The notes beneath the pieces were generated by a model. The model saw only the letters and a program-made list of their open reading frames with translations. It was not told the DNA's origin and did no database searches. Made by a program: the position numbers and the translations under genes. From Methanobacteriota archaeon (GTDB lineage: Archaea > Methanobacteriota > Methanobacteria > Methanobacteriales > Methanobacteriaceae), in NCBI GenBank assembly GCA_023436175.1, contig JAEZKE010000139.1, positions 1 to 23,827 on the forward strand: a stretch of DNA of 23,827 nucleotides, in the 5' to 3' direction. Shown here piece by piece: positions 1 through 8,633 of the stretch; within the stretch, counting starts at the first letter, position 1; each line of letters begins with the position of its first letter.

Positions 1-41
1 TAACTCACAAAATAATAAGTTACAAAATAACGGGGATAAAG

Positions 42-3000
42 ATGCCGAAGGATCATGACATAAAAAAAGTTCTTATCATTGGATCAGGGCCAATTCAAAT
101 AGGTCAAGCGGCCGAATTTGATTATTCTGGCTCTCAAGCGTGTAAATCCCTCATAGAAGAGGGAATTGAAACTGTACTTGTAAATAGTAATCCTGCAACA
201 ATTCAAACCGACATAGACATGGCAGACCGGGTCTATGTTGAACCATTAACTCCAGAGATCGTTGCAAAGATCATAGAAAAAGAAAAACCAGATGCTATTT
301 TACCAACAATGGGGGGACAGACTGGTTTAAACGTTGCAACAGGACTTGAAGAAATTGGAGCTCTTAAGGGTATTAAGGTAATAGGTTCATCAGTAGAAAC
401 CATACGAAATGTAGAAGATCGTGAACTTTTTGATGAATTTATGAAGGAACTTAATGAACCTGTACCAAAAGCGAGGGCTGTAGAATCTTTGGAAGGGGCA
501 CTGGAAGCAGTTAAAGAAATAGGATACCCTGTTATTGTTAGACCTGCATTTACTCTTGGGGGTACTGGTGGGGGAGTAGCTCATAATAAAGAAGAATTAC
601 TGGAAGTTGCATCCCGCGGGCTTGATATGAGTTATATAGGTCAAGTACTTGTTGATCAATCTGTAATGGGCTGGAAAGAGTTTGAATATGAAGTTATGCG
701 TGATAAAAATGATACATGCATAATCGTGTGTAACATGGAAAATATAGATCCAATGGGGATACACACTGGGGAAAGTATTGTTGTCGCCCCTTCACAGACT
801 TTAAGTGATGATGACAACCAGAGGCTTAGAAATGCTTCAATTAAAATAATAAGGGCCTTAAAAATCCAGGGAGGATGTAATATACAGTTTGCAGTACATC
901 CTATTACTGGTGAATATAAAGTAATTGAAGTAAACCCACGGGTGAGCAGAAGCAGTGCACTTGCTTCCAAGGCAACGGGATACCCAATAGCTAAAATATC
1001 CTCTAAAATTGCTATTGGAATGACCCTTGATGAAATTCAAAATGATATTACCAAGGAAACACCCGCTTCTTTTGAACCGTCTATTGATTATGTGGTTGCT
1101 AAAATACCCCGATGGCCATTTGATAAATTCAAAGGGATAAATAGACAGATTGGAATTCAAATGAAGTCTACTGGGGAAGTTATGGCAATTGGGCGAACAA
1201 TTGAAGAGTCACTGCATAAAGCCATAAGATCTCTTGATATAGGGAAATTTGGATTCGATGATGTGGAGTTTAATGAGGAGTCCCTTGAAAATGCTACAGA
1301 TAAACGGATATTCCAGGTTTATACTGCCCTTAAATCAGGTATGAGTATTGATGAAATTAAGAAGATCACAAAAATTGACGAATTTTTCCTTTATAAAATA
1401 TTAAATATCATTGATTTTGAAAAAGAATTAAACGGAGAAACTATTTCTGATCCATTTATGCTTAGAAAAGCAAAAAGAATGGGTTTTTCAGATAAAAAAC
1501 TCTCTGAAATCACGGGAATGCCTCAAAAACAAATAAGAACTTTGAGGAAAGAAAATGGAATAATTCCAACCTATAAAATGGTTGATACCTGTGCTGCAGA
1601 ATTTGAGGCAAAAACTCCTTATTATTACGGTACATATGAACAATTCGATGAGGTAGATGTTTCTGATAATAAAAAGGTCATAATACTTGGTGCCGGGCCC
1701 ATACGAATTGGACAGGGAATAGAATTTGATTATTGTTGTGTACACGGTGCAATGGCACTTAAAGAAGAAGGTATAGAAACTATAGTTATAAATAACAACC
1801 CTGAAACTGTCAGTACTGACTACGATATTTCTAATAAACTATATTTTGAACCCCTGACTTTAGAAGATGTTATGAACATCGTCAATAAAGAAAAACCGTA
1901 TGGGGTGGTTGTACAGTTCGGTGGTCAAACATCAATAAATCTTGCTGTACCTCTTGCAAAAGCAGGTGTAAGGATACTTGGTACTCCTCATGAAAGTATA
2001 GATCGTGTAGAGGACCGTGAAAGATTTACAAAAGTTTTAGAGCGCCTTGAGATCCCTCAAGCAGACTTTGGTATTGCGCATTCATTTGAAGATGCTAAAC
2101 TTGTTGCAGAGAGAATTGGATTCCCTGTACTGGTCCGTCCGTCATATGTATTGGGTGGACGAGCTATGGAAATAGTTTATGACAATACAGAACTCGAAGA
2201 ATATATGAAAGAGGCTGTAAAAATTTCTCCAGAGCATCCTATCCTTGTAGATAAATTCCTTGAGGATGCAATCGAAGTGGATGTTGACGCTCTGTGCGAC
2301 GGTGAGGATGTATTCATAGGTGGAATAATGGAACACATAGAAGAAGCTGGAGTGCATTCTGGAGATTCAGCATGTGTTATACCACCACAGACTATTCCTG
2401 GTGATGTTATAGAAACCATTAAAGATTACACAAAGAAACTCGCACTTGAATTAGACGTAGTTGGACTTATGAATATCCAGTATGCTGTAAAAGATGATGG
2501 ACATCCTAAGGTTTACATTTTAGAGGCAAATCCACGTGCAAGCCGAACTGTTCCATTTGTCAGTAAGGCTGTTGGGGTGCCAATTGCAAAAATAGCAGCT
2601 AAATTGATGATGGGCACAAAATTAAAAGATTTAGGCCTTATAGATATGGTCAAAATTGACCATGTGGCTGTTAAAGAGTCTGTATTTCCATTTATTAAAC
2701 TTCCAGAGTCTGATGCAATATTAGGTCCGGAAATGAAGTCAACTGGTGAAAGTATGGGAATTGATGAGAACTTTGGCGTTTCATACTATAAATCTCAGCT
2801 TTCAGCGGGTATGGAGCTTCCAACTGAAGGTAAATTATTTATAAGTGTAAAAGACACGGATAAAACTAAAATACTGGATATAGTTAAAAAAGCAGAAGAT
2901 CTTGGATTTGAGCTTTTCGCAACAAGAGGGACTGCAAAAGCAGTTGAAGACCATGTAAAAATTGGAAGGATTAAAAAAATCAGCCAGGGCTCTCCAAATA

Positions 3001-3236
3001 TAAAAGAAGCAATGTTAAATGGTGAAATAAGTCTTATAATAAATACTCCTTCTGGTAAACAGTCTGCAGATGATGGTTACTTCATAAGAAGAACAGCAAT
3101 TGAACTTGGAATACCTTATGTTACAACACTTGCAGGGGCTCGTGCAGCACTTACTGCCATTGAAAAAGTTAAAGATGATGAGATTGGGGTAAAATCATTG
3201 AATGATTATCATAACTTTGATAAATCCAAATTATAG
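42..3236 (+). CDS. carB: Carbamoyl-phosphate synthase large subunit
   Basis: This cytosolic ligase makes carbamoyl phosphate from bicarbonate, two ATP and ammonia channelled from the CarA glutaminase, for pyrimidine and arginine synthesis. The 1064 residues match the full length of bacterial CarB. The order is an N-terminal carboxyphosphate ATP-grasp half (PTMGGQTGLN near residue 90, GGTGGG near 173), a linker/oligomerisation segment around 400-545, a second ATP-grasp half (GAGPIRIGQGIEFDYCC near 550, VVQFGGQTSINLA, VLGGRAMEIVY) and a C-terminal MGS-like allosteric domain from about 930. The two halves are recognisably homologous, as expected. The ATG follows GGGGATAAAG, a plausible ribosome binding site. 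The TAA at bases 1-3 could end an upstream carA, but only three bases are visible. The gene is unsplit, unlike the two-piece carB of Methanocaldococcus. Identification is near certain. Confidence 0.98.
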   Translation: MPKDHDIKKVLIIGSGPIQIGQAAEFDYSGSQACKSLIEEGIETVLVNSNPATIQTDIDMADRVYVEPLTPEIVAKIIEKEKPDAILPTMGGQTGLNVATGLEEIGALKGIKVIGSSVETIRNVEDRELFDEFMKELNEPVPKARAVESLEGALEAVKEIGYPVIVRPAFTLGGTGGGVAHNKEELLEVASRGLDMSYIGQVLVDQSVMGWKEFEYEVMRDKNDTCIIVCNMENIDPMGIHTGESIVVAPSQTLSDDDNQRLRNASIKIIRALKIQGGCNIQFAVHPITGEYKVIEVNPRVSRSSALASKATGYPIAKISSKIAIGMTLDEIQNDITKETPASFEPSIDYVVAKIPRWPFDKFKGINRQIGIQMKSTGEVMAIGRTIEESLHKAIRSLDIGKFGFDDVEFNEESLENATDKRIFQVYTALKSGMSIDEIKKITKIDEFFLYKILNIIDFEKELNGETISDPFMLRKAKRMGFSDKKLSEITGMPQKQIRTLRKENGIIPTYKMVDTCAAEFEAKTPYYYGTYEQFDEVDVSDNKKVIILGAGPIRIGQGIEFDYCCVHGAMALKEEGIETIVINNNPETVSTDYDISNKLYFEPLTLEDVMNIVNKEKPYGVVVQFGGQTSINLAVPLAKAGVRILGTPHESIDRVEDRERFTKVLERLEIPQADFGIAHSFEDAKLVAERIGFPVLVRPSYVLGGRAMEIVYDNTELEEYMKEAVKISPEHPILVDKFLEDAIEVDVDALCDGEDVFIGGIMEHIEEAGVHSGDSACVIPPQTIPGDVIETIKDYTKKLALELDVVGLMNIQYAVKDDGHPKVYILEANPRASRTVPFVSKAVGVPIAKIAAKLMMGTKLKDLGLIDMVKIDHVAVKESVFPFIKLPESDAILGPEMKSTGESMGIDENFGVSYYKSQLSAGMELPTEGKLFISVKDTDKTKILDIVKKAEDLGFELFATRGTAKAVEDHVKIGRIKKISQGSPNIKEAMLNGEISLIINTPSGKQSADDGYFIRRTAIELGIPYVTTLAGARAALTAIEKVKDDEIGVKSLNDYHNFDKSKL

Positions 3237-3239
3237 GTC

Positions 3240-3290
3240 TCAAAAATCATCTATTTTTAATTTTTAAACTATTTTTATAAATTTTAAGGT
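3240..3290 (+). terminator. T-rich tract after carB, possible terminator
   Basis: Just past the carB stop are three T5 runs on the coding strand (CTATTTTTAATTTTTAAACTATTTTTATAAATTTT). Archaeal RNA polymerase can terminate on U-rich tracts without a hairpin, so this probably ends the carB transcript. No stem-loop is evident. Confidence 0.35.
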
Positions 3291-3378
3291 TAATTGAAGG
3301 TTAACTAAATTAATTATTTTTATTTTAAGCATTTCAGATGTTTTTATTAAACAACTCTTTTATTAGTATTAATTAAAA

Positions 3379-3390
3379 GAAATTATATAC
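3379..3390 (+). promoter_or_regulatory. Putative TATA-box promoter for the secreted peptidase-like gene
   Basis: The stretch GAAATTATATAC resembles an archaeal TATA element. With the usual spacing of about 25 bp, transcription would begin near base 3408-3412. That leaves a leader of about 60 nt ahead of the TTG at 3468, and it argues against translation from the ATG at 3408 unless the mRNA is leaderless. Confidence 0.4.
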
Positions 3391-3467
3391 AACTTTATGT
3401 TACCAGTATGTACCAGCATCTCTGGAAAAATGGTAATAAAATATTTTTTATATTTGGAGACCTTAAA

Positions 3468-4376
3468 TTGCACGAAATTCAGAAAAATTTATTAAAATTA
3501 GCTTTGGTGACACTTATATGTATTTTTATTTTTTTACCAGCAGCTGAAGCTCATGTCCTTATTGTGTCTGATTCGAATAACTACAATGAAGCTTCAAAAA
3601 TAGGTAAAACTCTAAAAAGTAAGGGATACCATGTTTTAGAGCTTTATGGGGAAAATGCAACAACTAAAAATATTATAAAAGGAATGTACAATGCTGATGC
3701 AGTGATATATGAAGGGCATGGTGGCTATGAATACGGAAACTACGACCAGAATGGTGGAACTGCAAGCCCTCCATTTGCACTTATTGGATCTGATGGTTTT
3801 GTATGGGGTATGGGTAATCAAATGAGTACTGGATTGGGACAAAAAACATTTAAAGCACCATTTAAAAGGAATATACCTGTAATATTGCTGCACGCATGTT
3901 TTTCATCGGGTTGGGTTGAAGATAAGGAAGTTGCAAACCCTACCGTAACTGTCTACAACTTTGCAAGAATGTTTACCGGTGCAGGGGCAAATTATTATGC
4001 TACTGGATGGAATGGTGCAGAAATAGTCTATGATTTATTGAATGGTGCTACAACCTTTGCAGATGCCAACAATAAGAATTATGAAAGGATAACGAAAAGT
4101 ACAACCTACAATGGTACTCAAATTTGGCGAAATGATCATGGATATGCTGCTTTTGTAGGTAACTGGAATGGTAAATTCCCAACTGCAGCCCAAACTACTC
4201 CTTATAATGATGATGCAGCTGAAAAATGGTATGATAGTAATGTGGCAGGCGGCGATTTTGGTAATGTGAATTTAGACATTATAACTACAAATGCATATAA
4301 ACTATGGAACTATCTGTATATAACTATTAAAAATGGTGAAAAACGTCTTTTAGAGATTATACAAGGTACAATGTAG
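3468..4376 (+). CDS. Secreted clan CD (caspase/gingipain-like) cysteine peptidase-like protein
   Basis: From the TTG at 3468 the protein has 302 residues. A signal peptide spans about residues 1-28 (basic start, hydrophobic LALVTLICIFIFL, then AEA before HV), so it is probably exported. The mature part has the layout of clan CD peptidases: a strand ending in EGHGG (His84) and, about 60 residues later, a hydrophobic strand ending in LLHACFSSG (Cys144). A His-Gly and an Ala-Cys after hydrophobic strands are the signature of this clan (caspase, legumain, gingipain). Substrate and exact family are not recognisable. Start choice: GGAGA lies 7 nt upstream of this TTG. An in-frame ATG at 3408 would add 20 residues before the signal peptide and has no ribosome site. 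The gene stands alone between two AT-rich spacers. Peptidase activity is inference; an inactive or structural relative is possible. Confidence 0.7.
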   Translation: MHEIQKNLLKLALVTLICIFIFLPAAEAHVLIVSDSNNYNEASKIGKTLKSKGYHVLELYGENATTKNIIKGMYNADAVIYEGHGGYEYGNYDQNGGTASPPFALIGSDGFVWGMGNQMSTGLGQKTFKAPFKRNIPVILLHACFSSGWVEDKEVANPTVTVYNFARMFTGAGANYYATGWNGAEIVYDLLNGATTFADANNKNYERITKSTTYNGTQIWRNDHGYAAFVGNWNGKFPTAAQTTPYNDDAAEKWYDSNVAGGDFGNVNLDIITTNAYKLWNYLYITIKNGEKRLLEIIQGTM

Positions 4377-4916
4377 TAAAAATTCCTTTAAATATGTTTA
4401 ATATTTTTTAACTTTATTTCTATTTTAAATTCAAATCAATTAATTTTATAATCCCTATTTTTATACTGAACCCAAAGATAATAAAGTTATTCAACAATTG
4501 CATTTTATAGATACACGATAAAATACTGATTCACATGGAAACAATACTTTCTTATTTTTTATACAATATTATTCTTATTTTTTTGCAGGGTAGTATTAGT
4601 AACAGCTAGATCAAAATTTAATATATATATATTAGTATTAGCTTTAATTTTGTACTACTATTAATACTCAAATCGATATTTTTAATCAAAAGTCTATTTA
4701 TTCTTTAGCATGTAGGTACATAGTAACAATTATTATATACTATAAAAATAAATTGGTATTTATATAATTTTAAGTGGATTTAATGGATTCTATGCTCTGG
4801 GATGCGGTTGTTTGCTTTAGATATTTAATATATGTCACCTTTATGGCATCCTATTTGGCTGTAGCTTGGGATATCCCTGTTATCGGGTTAAGGTAAAGTT
4901 CAGAAGGAATGTTTTG
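4377..4916. other. 540-nt AT-rich intergenic region with a short structured end
   Basis: No convincing gene was found. Most of it is very AT-rich, including the alternating run TATATATATATTA near 4620-4634. The last ~130 bases are richer in G and C. They contain GGATGC at 4799-4804, which can pair with GCATCC at 4846-4851, and a perfect 10-bp palindrome GGGATATCCC at 4868-4877. These could form a leader structure ahead of the ABC gene at 4917, or they may be remnants. An in-frame TTG at 4866 would extend that gene upstream but lacks a ribosome site. Confidence 0.4.
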
Positions 4917-5735
4917 ATGAGTAATATTATTGAAATAAAAGAGTTGCAAAAATACTATGGTAGCTTCCAGGCTTTGAATGGGATAACTCTAAATGTCAAA
5001 AAAGGTCAAATTTTGGGATATTTGGGCCCGAATGGAGCCGGAAAAACAACAACAATTAAACTAATTTTAGGCCTGATCAAAGCAGATAGTGGGTTAATAA
5101 ATGTATTGGGCAGTGATCCTTACCCTAACAGTAAAATAAACCTACAAAATAGAACTAAAATTGGATTTATGCTTGAATTTAATGGTTTATTCCAAGATCT
5201 AACGGGATTAGAAAATTTAGTTTTTTGGGGTGGTTTGTATAACATTGATAAAAAAATAGCGTATACTCGTGCCAAGGATCTACTAAAACTAGTTGAATTA
5301 GATCAATGGGGAGAAGAAAAAGTATTTAAATACTCGTATGGTATGACAAAAAGACTATCTTTGATAAGAGCATTAATTCCGGAACCAGAGTTATTGATAT
5401 TAGATGAACCAACTTTGGGGATTGATCCAGAATCAAGGCATATTATAAGAAATATAATTAAAAATTTTGCGAGTAAAGGTAAAGCTGTCCTATTTTCATC
5501 TCACGATTTGGAAGAGGTTCGGAAAATAAGTTCTCATGTAACTATAATTAAGGAAGGGAAATTAATCTACAATGACACTTTAAATAACCTTTTAAAATTA
5601 TATGGTGAAACGTCTATTGAAGAAATATATCTAAAATTAGTGAGGGAATCGAACGAATACTCAATTAAAAACAATTATTCTAAAAGAAGCGAGTATAGCC
5701 CGGAAAAATATAAAAGTAGTGGAGGAGTCAAATGA
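4917..5735 (+). CDS. ABC transporter ATP-binding protein (ABC-2 type)
   Basis: Cytoplasmic ATPase of an ABC-2 transporter, 272 residues from the ATG at 4917, which follows AGAAGGA by about 8 nt. Walker A is LGPNGAGKTT (36-45), Walker B LLILDEP (159-165) with D-loop GID, and the switch His is in SSHD (196). The signature, normally LSGGQ, is degenerate (YSYGM, about 139-143), and the Q-loop region reads FMLEFNG, without the usual Gln. Such variation is known among ABC-2 ATPases. The last ~30 residues (from about LVRESNEYS) are not conserved domain sequence. They are encoded by the first copy of a 79-bp tandem duplication of the junction with the next gene. The stop overlaps the permease start (ATGA), which implies translational coupling. 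Substrate unknown. Confidence 0.9.
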   Translation: MSNIIEIKELQKYYGSFQALNGITLNVKKGQILGYLGPNGAGKTTTIKLILGLIKADSGLINVLGSDPYPNSKINLQNRTKIGFMLEFNGLFQDLTGLENLVFWGGLYNIDKKIAYTRAKDLLKLVELDQWGEEKVFKYSYGMTKRLSLIRALIPEPELLILDEPTLGIDPESRHIIRNIIKNFASKGKAVLFSSHDLEEVRKISSHVTIIKEGKLIYNDTLNNLLKLYGETSIEEIYLKLVRESNEYSIKNNYSKRSEYSPEKYKSSGGVK

Positions 5736-5789
5736 ATACTCAATTAAAAACAATTATTCTAAAAGAAGCGAGCATAGCCTGGAAAAATA
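5632..5789 (+). repeat. 79-bp imperfect tandem duplication at the ATPase/permease junction
   Basis: Bases 5632-5710 and 5711-5789 are two head-to-tail copies with an offset of 79. A 39-base block beginning GAATACTCAATT is identical in both (5655-5693 and 5734-5772), with scattered mismatches around it. Copy 2 contains the permease ribosome site (GGAGG) and ATG. In copy 1 the equivalent ATG has become ACG, and the region is read as the ATPase C-terminus. Because 79 is not a multiple of three, the same bases are read in different frames in the two proteins. Confidence 0.9.
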
Positions 5790-6454
5790 GAAAGTATGCT
5801 ACACTTGTATTATTTAATCTTGGAATGGTTTTGATGATAGGTTATGTATATTCTTCAATTAATTATGGAAATGAAATGGTAAACTTTTTCTCTATAAAAC
5901 TCACTTACATAATAATTCCTTCAATTGCAGTGTGGATGACTGGCGTTACGTTATCTCAAACCATGTTTTACGATGAAAAAATTTTAGGCATATTGGGAAC
6001 TATATTAGCAACACCAATTTCTATTACTAAACTATGGGTAGGAAAAATTTGTGCACTAACTTTACTGACATATCCCCTGGTTTTCTTTGGTGTAGGTGTA
6101 TTGAGTATCTTTCTTTGGTTTAAAGGCATTAGTGTATATTTATCTTTGGAAGATTGGATCCTGATATCATGTATACTTCCACTATTTTCTTTAATATATA
6201 TCATGTTTTCATCATGGTTAATGCTAAGATTCTCTCAAGATAATATGGTAACAGTATTGTTACTCGCAGGTTTAGGCAGTGTTGCAGCTGTATCTGGTGC
6301 CACTAAACAGATCTCAAACGTTACGAATGTTGCAATTACAGGCTCTATCTTGTCTTATTATGGCATAGCACTAATAATAGAGATGTGCTTCATTATTTTG
6401 ATTTTGTTACTAATAAATAGACTAGACAAAGAAAGGCTTCTAAACTTAAGGTAA
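5732..6454 (+). CDS. ABC-2 type transporter permease
   Basis: Integral membrane partner of the preceding ATPase, 240 residues. About six hydrophobic segments are visible, near residues 23-41, 57-77, 108-130, 142-164, 171-190 and 206-233. The layout, with a cytoplasmic N-terminus and the amphipathic stretch EKILGILGTILATPIS between TM2 and TM3, is typical of ABC-2 permeases, where a 'G-T-L-E-xL-L-xTP' type segment contacts the ATPase. The ATG overlaps the ATPase stop by one base and follows GGAGGAGTCAA. Its first ~20 codons exist in a second, out-of-frame copy immediately upstream. The substrate cannot be told from sequence; family members export drugs, lipids, peptides or polysaccharides. Confidence 0.85.
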   Translation: MNTQLKTIILKEASIAWKNRKYATLVLFNLGMVLMIGYVYSSINYGNEMVNFFSIKLTYIIIPSIAVWMTGVTLSQTMFYDEKILGILGTILATPISITKLWVGKICALTLLTYPLVFFGVGVLSIFLWFKGISVYLSLEDWILISCILPLFSLIYIMFSSWLMLRFSQDNMVTVLLLAGLGSVAAVSGATKQISNVTNVAITGSILSYYGIALIIEMCFIILILLLINRLDKERLLNLR

Positions 6455-6863
6455 TAAATAAAGTTGAAAAACCCACAGATATATGTACAATTTCATTTAA
6501 TTATCAGTTAAATTGTTCATATAATTAATTGAGTTTATTCTTTAAAATCATTGTTAATTGATTAAATATTTTTGAATAAATTATGTGTAAAAAAATAACA
6601 TTTAAAGTCTACATCCCCACTTATAATCCTGATATTGCCTGATTCTAAACCTTAAGGATGGATATAACTATTTTTTTTTATACTTGTCTACTTCTTTAAA
6701 TGAAATTTAAAAATAGTTTAATTATTTGATCACTATACTATATTTTATAAAAACATAGTTTATGAACTGAAAGAAAATTAAGAGATTAAATAATGTCATT
6801 GTACTTATTATAAATTAATATATCAAAATATGGATAAGGACAGATTCTGAAGGTATGTATCAC
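6455..6863. other. 409-nt intergenic region: candidate terminator, small GC-richer island and promoter
   Basis: No gene recognised. Around 6603-6665 is an island richer in G and C than its surroundings. It contains CATCC (about 6612) and GGATG (about 6656), which could pair, plus CCTTAAGG. It is followed by a run of eight or more T at about 6670-6679. That looks like a terminator or the end of a small RNA, but there is no proof of either. A TATA-like stretch, ATATTTTATAAAAA, at about 6739-6752 could serve the amidohydrolase downstream. Confidence 0.3.
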
Positions 6864-8015
6864 ATGATAACAATTGAAAATGGCAAAGTACTGTATGGAG
6901 AAGATATGGGAGCCATTAAGGCAAATGTAGTAATTGAAGATGATAAAATAATCGAAATTACTAAAAATAAAGTCAAACGTGGCAAGAAAATCGATGCAAG
7001 AGGCTGCATTGTGGCCCCTGCATTTATAAATTCTCATGTGCATATCGGTGATTCTATAGCCCGTGATGTTGGGGATGGAAAAAGCATAGCTGAAATTGTT
7101 AAACCCCCGAACGGCTTAAAACATAGGATACTTGAAGAATCAAAACCTGATGAAATCATAAATTCCATGAGACAATCCATGATGGACATGCTTGCAAGTG
7201 GCACTACAACATTTGTCGATTTTAGAGAGGGTGGACTTGAAGGGATAAATTTATTAGAAGAGGCGTCTAAAGATGTTCCAATCCGAAAAATAGTTCTTGG
7301 AAGAGATAATTTATTCTTTGATCCCGATGTGCAAATGGGAGAAATTAAAAACATCACTAAAAATCTCCTTAAATCGTGTGATGGTATAGGTTTAAGCGGA
7401 TTTGGAGAAATAAGAGATGAAGTGGTGGCTTTAATTGCTAAAATATGTGAAAAACATGGAAAAATCTCTGCAATACATACTGCAGAATATGAAAAACTGC
7501 AGGAGGATTCTATTAAAGCAACTGGAAAAAGTGAAGTTCAAAGGGCTGTTGAAGCAGATTTAGATGCTTTAATTCATGTTACGGCTCCAGTTGGAGATGA
7601 TTTAAAATTAATTGGTGATAGCAGTAGTTCTGTAGTTTCCTGCCCTCGATCAAATGGAACACTTTCTGTTGGAATTCCACCACTAAATGACATGCTTAAA
7701 CATAAAATAAATGTACTTCTTGGGACAGATAATATAATGTTTAATTCCCCTAATATGTTGAGGGAAATGGAATATGCCTTGAAAGTCACTCGTGGCTATT
7801 ATAGAGAATATTTCTCTCCCATAGAAATATTTAAAATGGCCACAATAAATGCTGCAAATGCCTTTAATTTAAATGGGGGATGTATAAAAGAAGGAAGGAC
7901 TGCAGATATTATCATTGTAAAAGAATTTTCGAGTAATCCAATATTATCTCTTATTAACCGAACAGAGCTGAATAATATAATTGGTTTAATTACAGAAGGC
8001 AATATAATATATTAA
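6864..8015 (+). CDS. Amidohydrolase family protein (cytosine deaminase/SAH deaminase-like)
   Basis: A 383-residue metal-dependent hydrolase of the amidohydrolase superfamily. The N-terminal beta-sandwich strand (ITIENGKVLYG...VIEDDKI) is followed by the metal-binding NSHVH motif at the first barrel strand. A later His is in AIHTAEYE, another in ALIHVTAP, and a catalytic Asp is in LLGTDN. A C-terminal strand returns to the sandwich (GRTADIIIVKEF). This order is that of the cytosine deaminase, TRZ/ATZ and S-adenosylhomocysteine deaminase branch. Exact substrate is not decidable; a nucleobase, a nucleoside or a guanidino compound are all possible. I chose the ATG at 6864 because GAAGGT lies 9 nt upstream and relatives begin just before 'ITIENGKV'. 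The ATG at 6855 is only one base after that motif. It may be cotranscribed with the UspA gene 57 nt downstream. Confidence 0.85.
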   Translation: MITIENGKVLYGEDMGAIKANVVIEDDKIIEITKNKVKRGKKIDARGCIVAPAFINSHVHIGDSIARDVGDGKSIAEIVKPPNGLKHRILEESKPDEIINSMRQSMMDMLASGTTTFVDFREGGLEGINLLEEASKDVPIRKIVLGRDNLFFDPDVQMGEIKNITKNLLKSCDGIGLSGFGEIRDEVVALIAKICEKHGKISAIHTAEYEKLQEDSIKATGKSEVQRAVEADLDALIHVTAPVGDDLKLIGDSSSSVVSCPRSNGTLSVGIPPLNDMLKHKINVLLGTDNIMFNSPNMLREMEYALKVTRGYYREYFSPIEIFKMATINAANAFNLNGGCIKEGRTADIIIVKEFSSNPILSLINRTELNNIIGLITEGNIIY

Positions 8016-8072
8016 ATAATTTGGGGCATTTTACAACATAAAAATATTTCTATAAGAATGTGAGGTGAACTA

Positions 8073-8519
8073 ATGTATAAAAAAATTTTAGTGCCTACAG
8101 ATGGTTCTGAGAATGCAAAAAGAGCTGCAGAACAAGCTCTTCAGATAGGAAGTAGAAGTGGTGCAGAGATAATGGTTTTATATGTAGTTGAAACACCCAG
8201 ATTTAGGGGGATTAGATCCGTTAACAAAACTGAACTAAGAAAAGAATTGGAACAGGATGTACAAAGAGTATTTGACGAATATTCAAACATGCTGGCTGGA
8301 ATGGGAGATGGAGAAAAATGCCAGAAGGATGTTAAATTAGATTTAAAGTTCAAGGAAGGGTCTCCTGCGGATAAAATACTTAAAACTATAGATGAAGAAA
8401 ATATAGATCTTGTAGTAATGGGTACTTCAGGAAGACATGGTGTTAACAGATTCTTACTTGGAAGTGTGGCTGAGAACACCATGAGATCGGCACCATGCCC
8501 TGTTTTAGTAATACGTTAA
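8073..8519 (+). CDS. Universal stress protein UspA family (copy 1)
   Basis: A 148-residue single-domain Usp of the ATP-binding type. The N-terminal strand is KKILVPTDGSENA, with Asp10 at the usual nucleotide-contacting place. The C-terminal half has the G-x2-G-x9-G-S nucleotide loop (GTSGRHGVNRFLLGS), followed by a strand CPVLVIR. Members are usually cytosolic homodimers that bind ATP or cyclic nucleotides and modulate stress survival. Their precise targets are often unknown, and none is evident here. GAGGTG lies 7 nt before the ATG. The paralogue 115 nt downstream shares nearly identical first 39 bases, which indicates local duplication. Confidence 0.93.
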   Translation: MYKKILVPTDGSENAKRAAEQALQIGSRSGAEIMVLYVVETPRFRGIRSVNKTELRKELEQDVQRVFDEYSNMLAGMGDGEKCQKDVKLDLKFKEGSPADKILKTIDEENIDLVVMGTSGRHGVNRFLLGSVAENTMRSAPCPVLVIR

Positions 8520-8633
8520 TATTTAACCTGCTTATAATTAAGTAAAAATTAATAATCTAGTTTGTATAATATTTGAATCAGTACAATTAAAATATATATT
8601 ATTAAGTGATATATTATCTCAAGAGGTGAATTC

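Noticed and set aside
1..3. TAA as the end of an upstream carA
   Set aside because: Plausible by known carA-carB order, but three bases cannot support a feature.
390..2419. Several open frames on the minus strand across carB (for example 656-970 and 2177-2419)
   Set aside because: They lie opposite a full-length conserved gene, have no ribosome sites or recognisable domains, and follow from codon bias of the real frame.
3408..3467. ATG at 3408 as start of the peptidase-like gene
   Set aside because: No ribosome site; it coincides with the predicted transcription start and would put 20 residues before the signal peptide. The TTG at 3468 has GGAGA 7 nt upstream. Leaderless use of 3408 is not fully excluded.
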